NCBI GenBank assembly: GCA_902475375.1
Contig: CABRZC010000015.1
Span: forward strand, 1-26,731
From: an uncultured Collinsella sp.
GTDB lineage: Bacteria > Actinomycetota > Coriobacteriia > Coriobacteriales > Coriobacteriaceae
Direction: 5' to 3'
Length of the DNA: 26,731 nt
Below, in pieces: positions 15,501 to 21,535 of this stretch. Every line of letters starts with the position of its first letter. The stretch's first letter is position 1. The position numbers and the translations under genes were made by a program. Below the pieces are notes generated by a model. The model saw only the letters and a list, made by a program, of their open reading frames with translations, ran no database searches and had not been told where the DNA came from.

Positions 15501-16019
15501 TTGCGCATGGTCGATTACGGCGATTGGCATCTTTGGAAAGCCGATATCCCAACAACGGAGTCGGTCACCCTCGAGGCAAAAGAGCTCGCTCTTTTGGACG
15601 ATACCGCCGTCACGGGCATTCGTCTTGAGTACGGGGCCGTATCGGCCGACTTCACGACAAGAGGCGCTGCAGAATCTTGGACCCGCGAGGACCTCAAAGA
15701 CGAGCATGACGACCTTGATGATGTGAGCGCCGTCCTTGACTCGGATATTCACGGTGCCGTCATCCATATGCAGGCCGCGTCGTCTTACACGCCTCAGACC
15801 GCACTCGCCAACAGCGCTCGCGTTGACCTCTGTCGCAATGGCGGCGGTAGCAACCTTGAATCACATGACGAGGATCGCGTCATCCAGCGATGCGCCATGC
15901 CGCAAGATTTACCGGCAACGGGCTCCCTTCCCATTGCCGCCTGCCTCACCGCCTTCGTGACCTCCGGCGCCGCGGCAATCTGGTTTGCCCATCTAAAGCT
16001 GGCGTCAAAACGTCGCTGA
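12588..16019 (+). CDS. LPATG-anchored surface protein with thioester domain and CnaB repeats
   Basis: 1143-residue cell-wall adhesin-like protein. Signal peptide 1-36 (cleavage probably after ALA). The N-terminal domain (about 40-205) has the marks of a thioester domain: Cys70 in AYCMNQ and Gln128 in ATQLAVW, a pair known to form a Cys-Gln thioester that can bind host amines. Then about six CnaB/SpaA-like modules begin near 211, 307, 411, 533, 642 and 752. Each has a Lys-containing first strand (for example LRIAKVD, LQIVKRD, IDISKVD), and most have an E-x-x-AP-x-GY-like ending, consistent with intramolecular isopeptide bonds. A different region follows (840-1100). LPATG is at 1108-1112, then a membrane helix and a KRR tail: a sortase substrate. 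No sortase gene is in the window. AAGGAG lies 5 nt before the ATG. Confidence 0.93.
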   Translation: MSNAPTHSVHSAITAGSLLLVLFLLLGCMTPDAALAVDGYESLGFRTISNECGPFEVGKYEAQDSSIAYCMNQERFGPSTPGGPWLTYNQGWVWLEDEFAAIICHGYPTATSFGGHNLSPDRARAATQLAVWMLNGTTHTDGSFSYTTARGVTERGNFSGDNEVVAAARWLHDGAKSGSIKAAPHRARRYLGAVSGGSKRQDMLYVLPAVSVSFQKQSANAAITSENDTYRLDGARFDIYESVGDKRVGSIQMDSSGRAQATLLPNAAYYLVETKAPAGYIPRSDHIAFSTGNDGGNVVIDEQPGTITLRIAKVDAATGAGPQVSASLAGAEFTCVSQSTPGWTHTLTTDEDGRATLTDIPLGIFSIYESRAPEGYLPSNETWSYTIGADQLGDAGVVELERRIPNIPIAFDLEISKFKDCGNSDESGVEQPAEGVVFEVASNTSQQVVGTLTTNIYGFASTKDQAGAWFGAGERPDGVSGTIPYDRAGYTIREVVDTVPDGFKQAGEWTITAEQIADGAELQYIVDNHALSTHLQIVKRDAQTGNAVPRAGFTFQLLNGDREPISQTSWHPAHTVMNTFTTDETGTVTLPESLNPGTYYIRETSAKEPYLVGEDLEITIPADMNLTPVAVASFYDDAATGSIEIVKNDAVGGRALAGAVFDIRAAGDIVRPDGSIAALDGETVTSITTDERGFACATHLSLGCGTATYEVIEVQAPEGYLLDQSVHTVELSYAGQETPVINAHLDVSNDYTKIDISKVDLTGKQEVEGARLSLHGADGTEIDAWTSSDKPHRIEHLLPGTYTLCEVMPPRTYDLAEDMTFEIKATGEVQTVTMKDAPIEIEGRVDKRQEIARPIGKGLVANGDGKNRAVAQSDADGSFSYTLDAKNESNTWVDEFTITDDLECAKEGTAKLIAIETPVATGDIDGLCNVWYRTSPVGSIDTGEQTNATLSAGHDNPWLETDEVKKLLGDDLRMVDYGDWHLWKADIPTTESVTLEAKELALLDDTAVTGIRLEYGAVSADFTTRGAAESWTREDLKDEHDDLDDVSAVLDSDIHGAVIHMQAASSYTPQTALANSARVDLCRNGGGSNLESHDEDRVIQRCAMPQDLPATGSLPIAACLTAFVTSGAAAIWFAHLKLASKRR

Positions 16020-16023
16020 CGCA

Positions 16024-16062
16024 ATAAAAAAGAGGCGAGCCCGTCTCCCGGCTCGCCTCTTA
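16024..16062. terminator. bidirectional terminator between convergent genes
   Basis: The 10-bp stem AGAGGCGAGC/GCTCGCCTCT (16031-16040 with 16051-16060) has an A-run before it and TTATTC after it. It can serve the surface protein gene on the plus strand and the small membrane protein on the minus strand (TTTTTTATT). Confidence 0.88.
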
Positions 16063-16081
16063 TTCGTTCGTGGCGAAATGG

Positions 16082-16300
16082 CTATTCCCCAGATGCAGAC
16101 CCACCGTCGATGAGCGCTTGATCGGACTCGGAGATGCCATCGGCTCCCAAACTCTGCTCGTGCTCCACTTCTTCGCTAATCGTGGACTCAGGCGTTGAGC
16201 CTTTAACGCCCACGATATACGCGGCCCCGAAACCAAGGACAATGGCGATCAGGGCCAAGATGAGATAGACAGGCCAGTGGCGCTTGATGTACGAAAACAC
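16082..16300 (-). CDS. small single-TM hypothetical protein
   Basis: 72 residues: a short basic start (FSYIKRHW), one membrane helix (about 10-31) and an acidic, Glu/Ser-rich C-terminal tail that is probably outside or flexible. No family is recognised. The GTG at 16300 has AAGGAG with 5 nt spacing. The gene starts 21 bp after the stop of the M28-like gene and ends at the shared terminator, so both probably lie on one transcript. Confidence 0.7.
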   Translation of the reverse strand: MFSYIKRHWPVYLILALIAIVLGFGAAYIVGVKGSTPESTISEEVEHEQSLGADGISESDQALIDGGSASGE

Positions 16301-16321
16301 GCAGACTCCTTATAGGTCAAC

Positions 16322-19300
16322 CTACGAACGACGAATGACCTCGGTCACGACCTCGGACACCGTAGCGATATTTGTCGGATTGACGTTGTACGGCAGATCG
16401 TCCTCAGTGTGAGCGCATGCCAAACGTGGGCCGTCGACGCCGGCAATGGTAAGGGCGCGTCGGCTTGCCTCGAGAGCAGCATAGGCATCGGTCTTGGCAT
16501 AGGGCATCTCAAATGCACCGCAATCGACATGGAACGACTTGCACACCTTGTTGACCAAGTTCATGATGCGTCGGTCACCCTTGAGCAGCTGCTGCTCGCC
16601 CTCGACCGTCACGACCGAAAGCCTACCGGCACCAATGGACTCAAGGTTGATAAAGAACACGCCGCGGAGCTTGTCGCGATGCGCGGCCAGGAACGCCTTC
16701 ATGCCGGCGCCGTCGCAATCGGAAGCGCCTGTAGCCACAAACCAGATGTCGTGGCCAAGCAGCTCGTCATCGCCCATGGAGGCAACGGCAGCGAGCATAT
16801 CCTCGGCGGAAGCTCCATCGGAAGACGTGGCACCGCCCTTCCAGCCGTCGTCGTCATCCTCGAAGTTATCCCACGAGCCGATACCGCGACCAGACTTCTT
16901 GGCGTCGTAATCATCCTCGACACCAAGCCAATCGCTCATGCTGTCCTGCTCGTTTTTCTTTTTGCGACCGAACAGACCGCCCAAGCCGCGCTTTTGCGGC
17001 TTGGCGGCCGGAGCGGCAGGAGCCGAGATAGTCTCAAGCGGCTGAACATCCGAGCTGACCGGCATGGGGGGAACAACCGGAGCCGATGTGGGCTCGGGCC
17101 CCTGTGCCGTCGCGAAGGGATCGTTAACCTGAGCCGAAGGGTCGGGAAGGTCGAACAGCGAGGTGCGCGAGGCGACATTGGCCTGCTGCATCGAAGGCAT
17201 CGAGGGATCGGGGACCGAGGCCAGCGGAGACGCAGAGGGCATGGGAGCCGGCGCGGATGCCGGGTCGGGAACGTTCATGTTCGGGCGCGGCGACGCCTGA
17301 GACGAGATTTGAGCCATCAGAGCATCGACCGTCTCGGCCTGCGACGGAGCAGCATTGGCAACCGTGGCGCCGGGATCACTCGGCGCGGGCATGGTGAAGA
17401 TCTGCGTAGAGTAGGGCCTCGACTCATCCGCCTGCGGAGCTTCGGGGGCCACGGGCTCAGGCTCTTGCTCGGAGCTGTCCGCAGCGACCTGTTCCGCCAC
17501 AGATTGATCCTCGACCGTATCGGGCGCAGCGGGCTCGTCCTCGACAGGAGCGGAAAGGGGCTCGGCGATAGCGGTGCCCTGCTTCTCAAACGTCATCGTG
17601 GCATCAAACGACACAGTGCTGTCGACCGGCTGTTGGGTTTCGAAAGTCGCCGTCTCCCCGGCAACATCCGCAGGCGAAGGCTGCGGCGCCTCGAAAGACG
17701 TCGTGGCGTCGGCAACATCAACAGATACCGGCTGCTCGGCGTCGTTTTGCTCAAATTCCTGTGCCGCGCGCTCGCGCACGGCCTCGGCCGCCTGTTGCTG
17801 GGCTGCAGCCTCGCGCTCGGCTGCCTCGCGGGCAGCGGCGCGCTTTTCCTCAAAGTCGTCAACGAGTTTCTTGCCCTTTTCGAATGCCCCCTTAAAGAAA
17901 TGGGAGGCGCTGGCACCGATCGAAGAAAACGCGGAAGCGATATCGGCATGGGGCGTCGTCACCGGAAGCTCGGCAGAAAAATCGGTGTCGCTCTCGTAGG
18001 ACACACGCTGCGGATACGCATCGTAGTCGTCCTCGGTATTATCGAGCTCCTCGGGCGCCGGGGCAGGCGCCATGACGTCCAGACCGGCTGCGGGATCGAT
18101 AGCAGTCTCCGCATCGGCTTCCGTCTCGATGGCATTGGCCTCATCGGGCTGCGCAGCCACGACCGGATCGGGCTGGGGCGCGGGCTCGAACGTCGGCTCC
18201 TCGCCCTCTTCGTAATCGAGCGTACAGGACTCGGGAAGCATTCCCAGGGCACGGATGGCATCCGAGCCAAACCGGATGTTGCCGGCGGCATTGCGATAAA
18301 GCTTGGGCTCGGGCTCGGCCTGCTCGGCCGCGGCAGGCTCCTCTGCCGACTCGGCAGCGGACTCGTCTGCAACGGGCTCCTCGGCCGGAATATCTTGGAC
18401 CTGGGGCTCGGGTGCAATGACGCCAATCAGGGTCTCGTCGGCAGAAGCACCTTCGAATCCATCGATTTGCTCATCAAAAGCCTCGCCCTGCTCACCCTCG
18501 GGAGCGACCGGCTGGCCATACTCATCCTCGGTATAGGCAGGCTCTTCGTACTCGATGGTATTGCCGTAATCATTTTGCTGCTGGGCCGCGGCGTACTCGG
18601 CTGCCGCGCGCGCCATCTCCTCGGCGCGACGCTTCTGCTCGCCAAAATACGTGTCAAACGGAATATCGTCAGGGAACTCGTTCTCACCCTGATAGGGGGC
18701 GACGTTATCCATGACACCCAGCATGGCGGCAACAGAGGACTTGTTGCAAACCGAGCCGGACGTGTAGGGAAGGACAAAACGATTGGAAATGATATTGGCG
18801 GCATTGGCGAGCGCCACGAGGGAGGCAAGGATCGCGACAATCCACAGCAGGACCTTCAACGCGCCGGGAAGCGGCAAGATGAGCAGGATGGCAATAGCCG
18901 CGGGAGCAATCGTGGCAATCGGGAGCAACTTGGCGATCAGCGCCCGATACGGCGCATAGGGCTCGCGAGCGAGCAGTTCGGCGCGCGGGGAGTCATAGTG
19001 CGCGACGACGACAACCGGGCGATTGCGCGGAGAGGCAAGCGGGCCCGACGCCTTGTGGTAGGCGATGACGTTTTGGCTCACGCCCGTCTTGCCCAGGCGC
19101 GAGATCACGGGGCGCCCGGTTCTCTCGAGCACATAGAGCACGGCTCCGACAATGGCCAACAGGGTGCCGACTAAGCCGATACCGCCGCCGATACCCATAA
19201 GCAGGGCACCGGCAAATGCCAGAATGCCCGTAACGGCAAACGCCATCCTGCTCGGTGCGGGAGCATTAAACTCCTGCACCTCGGGATCAAAGCCGTGGTT

Positions 19301-19411
19301 GCGGAAAATTTGAGCGATATCTTCGGCGGCCAAGCGCTCTTCTTCGCTGCACGCCGGCGTGATGCCAGTGTTCTGCAGCAGGTGGTTAATATAGTTCTGG
19401 GTGTTCGCCAT
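16322..19411 (-). CDS. M28 peptidase-like membrane protein with a very long insertion
   Basis: 1029 residues from the ATG at 19411, which has GGAG 5 nt upstream; the frame opens further up at 19561 without support. Two TM pairs (about 56-95 and 158-205) flank the first M28 segment VVVVAHYDSP (His138, Asp140). A second segment, CNKSSVAAMLGV (222-233), is followed by about 650 residues rich in Ala, Pro, Glu and Asp, with a Lys/Glu helix near the middle. The fold then resumes at 886-1029 (DIWFVATGASD, FINLESIG, CAHTEDDLPYN). Several residues expected to bind zinc or act as base are changed: the bridging Asp position is Cys222, the Glu-Glu pair is Ser897-Asp898, and Asp is replaced by Glu924. It may be inactive or altered. 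Confidence 0.8.
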   Translation of the reverse strand: MANTQNYINHLLQNTGITPACSEEERLAAEDIAQIFRNHGFDPEVQEFNAPAPSRMAFAVTGILAFAGALLMGIGGGIGLVGTLLAIVGAVLYVLERTGRPVISRLGKTGVSQNVIAYHKASGPLASPRNRPVVVVAHYDSPRAELLAREPYAPYRALIAKLLPIATIAPAAIAILLILPLPGALKVLLWIVAILASLVALANAANIISNRFVLPYTSGSVCNKSSVAAMLGVMDNVAPYQGENEFPDDIPFDTYFGEQKRRAEEMARAAAEYAAAQQQNDYGNTIEYEEPAYTEDEYGQPVAPEGEQGEAFDEQIDGFEGASADETLIGVIAPEPQVQDIPAEEPVADESAAESAEEPAAAEQAEPEPKLYRNAAGNIRFGSDAIRALGMLPESCTLDYEEGEEPTFEPAPQPDPVVAAQPDEANAIETEADAETAIDPAAGLDVMAPAPAPEELDNTEDDYDAYPQRVSYESDTDFSAELPVTTPHADIASAFSSIGASASHFFKGAFEKGKKLVDDFEEKRAAAREAAEREAAAQQQAAEAVRERAAQEFEQNDAEQPVSVDVADATTSFEAPQPSPADVAGETATFETQQPVDSTVSFDATMTFEKQGTAIAEPLSAPVEDEPAAPDTVEDQSVAEQVAADSSEQEPEPVAPEAPQADESRPYSTQIFTMPAPSDPGATVANAAPSQAETVDALMAQISSQASPRPNMNVPDPASAPAPMPSASPLASVPDPSMPSMQQANVASRTSLFDLPDPSAQVNDPFATAQGPEPTSAPVVPPMPVSSDVQPLETISAPAAPAAKPQKRGLGGLFGRKKKNEQDSMSDWLGVEDDYDAKKSGRGIGSWDNFEDDDDGWKGGATSSDGASAEDMLAAVASMGDDELLGHDIWFVATGASDCDGAGMKAFLAAHRDKLRGVFFINLESIGAGRLSVVTVEGEQQLLKGDRRIMNLVNKVCKSFHVDCGAFEMPYAKTDAYAALEASRRALTIAGVDGPRLACAHTEDDLPYNVNPTNIATVSEVVTEVIRRS

Positions 19412-19608
19412 ATGCGCTCCACATCCATAATCCGACAAATAGGCCCAATGTATGCACATTAGAACCGTATATAGTCGAAAGTATACCCCGAGCGGGCGCA
19501 AACGGCCGAATTCTGGGCATCTTAACGCCCCAAGCGGACAAGGATATAGCCTAATCTCCATATCGGACTAAAATCATGGCATCAAACACCTTCCCATGCG
19601 AGGATTCT

Positions 19609-20631
19609 ATGACGGCAAGCGATACAACCGTAACGAATAAAAAGGGGGCGCCAGAGCCCGGTTTCGACAAGACCGCCCAGCGCATCCTCAATCTGTTCTT
19701 TGTCCTTAACAGCTCTCCCGAGCCATTGACCACAGAGCAAATTGTCCTGGATTCCGATCTTGGCTATGGATCGGGCAATATCGACTCGGACAAGCGCAAG
19801 TTTCGCCGCGATCGCGAAAAACTCCTCGAACGCGGAATCACGATCAAGGAAGTTCGCGCAGCAGGCGCCCAAGAAACCGAAGAAAGCGCGTGGACCATCG
19901 ATCGCGAGCACACGTTTGCGGCCGGTGGCCTCATCACCGCAGACGACGCGGACATCTTGCTCGACGCTATCGACCAGACCCTTGCGACCGGTTCGGCCGC
20001 GTTTGCCACGCCGCTTGCAGACATACGCTCCAAGATCGCCTACCTCACTGGCGCATCGACCGCAGAAGAGCCTCCCGCCCGTCGCTCACCCGCCGTCGAT
20101 GCGGTGTGGAGCGCTTTTGCCGAACGCTGCGCACTGCGTTTTTTGTATCAAAACGGGCGTGGAGAGCAAAAAGAGCGCACCGTCTGCGTGTACGGCATGT
20201 TCGAGCACGAGGGCGTGGCGTATTTTTGCGGACTCGACAACGCCACCGATGAAATCAGGACGTTTCGCTGCGACCGTATCGTTCGCGCATGGCGCCCCTC
20301 GAAGGCCTACTCCATCCCCGCCGACTTTAACCTGAACGATCGCCTGTTCTTCGAGTTTGATTTTGCCGATTGCAAGCCCGTTATGGCGACCTTTTCGTTT
20401 GCCCCGCAAGCCCAGGCCGACATGGTCAGCGGCCTAACGCGCGGTCGCGGGGAGCTCACGCACACCGAAGAGGGTTGGACCTGGACCGTCGGCGTGCGCG
20501 ACCTTAATGCCGCTGCCTCGTTTTGTATGGAGCACGCCATGGACGGCATGAGACCCGTTGCTCCTGATGCACTTAAACTGGCGTGGAACCACTTCATCGA
20601 AAGGACGGTGCACGAGCATGCCCGTGCGTAA
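19609..20631 (+). CDS. WYL-domain transcriptional regulator, first of a tandem pair
   Basis: 340 residues. The N-terminal region (about 20-90) has a helix-turn-helix-like pattern (QRILNLFFVLNSSPEPLTT, SDKRKFRRDREKLLERGI), followed by a middle region and a WYL-type ligand/nucleic-acid-sensing domain (CALRFLYQNGRG, VYGMFEHEGVAYFCGLD, FRCDRI). The frame opens at 19576. The ATG at 19609 has GAGG 5 nt upstream and is preferred. The next gene overlaps its end by 14 bp. Tandem overlapping WYL genes resemble the actinobacterial PafB/PafC pair, which activates DNA-damage genes; whether this pair does so is an inference. It is divergent from the M28-like gene. Confidence 0.85.
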   Translation: MTASDTTVTNKKGAPEPGFDKTAQRILNLFFVLNSSPEPLTTEQIVLDSDLGYGSGNIDSDKRKFRRDREKLLERGITIKEVRAAGAQETEESAWTIDREHTFAAGGLITADDADILLDAIDQTLATGSAAFATPLADIRSKIAYLTGASTAEEPPARRSPAVDAVWSAFAERCALRFLYQNGRGEQKERTVCVYGMFEHEGVAYFCGLDNATDEIRTFRCDRIVRAWRPSKAYSIPADFNLNDRLFFEFDFADCKPVMATFSFAPQAQADMVSGLTRGRGELTHTEEGWTWTVGVRDLNAAASFCMEHAMDGMRPVAPDALKLAWNHFIERTVHEHARA

Positions 20632-21535
20632 ACTCACCAGCGAGCAAAGGCTCTCGCGTGCGATTGACATCATGGAGGCCCTCTACGCTGCCGGTGAGAC
20701 CGGTATGACACGAGGGGATATCTGCAGCTGTTTTGATATCACGGGTGCGGCGCTCGACGAAATTATCGATATCGTCTCGACCCTCGCTGACCGTGAGTCG
20801 GGCGCACGCATCATCTGCGAGCGCCACGGCGAGTGCATCATCCTGACAGGCGATGCGGGGCGTGTGCTGCCCTTGCGCCTAAGTGCCGCCGAAGGTGCCG
20901 TGCTCAACCACGAACTCGAATCGATGGGAATCGACTCTCGGGCAGCAGAGCGTATCCGACACGCCCTCCTACCCGAGAAACTCGGCTACAACCAGCGCGT
21001 CGTCGATACCGTTGCCCGAGGATCGCACTGGCAACAGCTGAACTGCGCGATTCAAGACGGCGTTCGATGCCGCATCATCTACCGTTCGATGGACGACACA
21101 CGGCCGCGTGAGCGTCTCATCGACCCCCTGCGTATCGCGACGCATGGCGACCAAACATATCTGATTGCCTGGGATGTCGAAGTTGATGCGCAGCGCTCCT
21201 ACCGCATGGACAAAATCGAAGGCCTTGCCCTTACCGACGATTCCGTGGAGCGCCACACACCCGCGTCCTTGTCCCTCCACGAATCCCTTTCCCAAGCGGA
21301 GCAGAGCGCAAAACTCCTCATGCCGCTCGACATGGCAGAGCGCCTAGACTGGGCCGGCATCATGTCGATTGAGCCAAACGGGGCAGACATGGCGACGGTG
21401 ACCGTGCGTTATGGGTCAGAGCACTGGCTGTTCTGCCAGGTAATCGCAGCGGGCGGAGCCATCCGCATACTGGATGACCCCGCCTCGGCAAAGCGTCTAT
21501 GCGATATGGCGAAGAGCCTGACCTGCCCGCTTTAA
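20618..21535 (+). CDS. WYL-domain transcriptional regulator, second of the pair
   Basis: 305 residues from the ATG at 20618 (MPVRKLTSEQRL). The upstream in-frame ATG at 20558 lies deep inside the previous gene. The N-terminal helix-turn-helix region is about 5-60 (RAIDIMEALYAAGETGMT, FDITGAALDEIIDIV). The WYL part has CRIIYRSMDD, ERLIDPLRIATHGDQTYLIAWDVEVDAQRSYRMDKIEGL, and a C-terminal WCX-like region (ATVTVRYGSEHWLFCQVI). Overlap with the first WYL gene implies coupled translation and a heterodimer is plausible. Its stop overlaps the stop of the convergent helicase gene by 4 bp, and no terminator separates them. Confidence 0.85.
   Translation: MPVRKLTSEQRLSRAIDIMEALYAAGETGMTRGDICSCFDITGAALDEIIDIVSTLADRESGARIICERHGECIILTGDAGRVLPLRLSAAEGAVLNHELESMGIDSRAAERIRHALLPEKLGYNQRVVDTVARGSHWQQLNCAIQDGVRCRIIYRSMDDTRPRERLIDPLRIATHGDQTYLIAWDVEVDAQRSYRMDKIEGLALTDDSVERHTPASLSLHESLSQAEQSAKLLMPLDMAERLDWAGIMSIEPNGADMATVTVRYGSEHWLFCQVIAAGGAIRILDDPASAKRLCDMAKSLTCPL

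Noticed and set aside
16409..19174. A 921-codon open frame on the plus strand opposite the M28-like gene
   Set aside because: It is rich in Arg, Gly, His and Leu, has no recognisable domain, and mirrors the codon bias of the opposite gene. The minus strand shows conserved M28 segments, TM helices and a good ribosome site, so this is a shadow frame.
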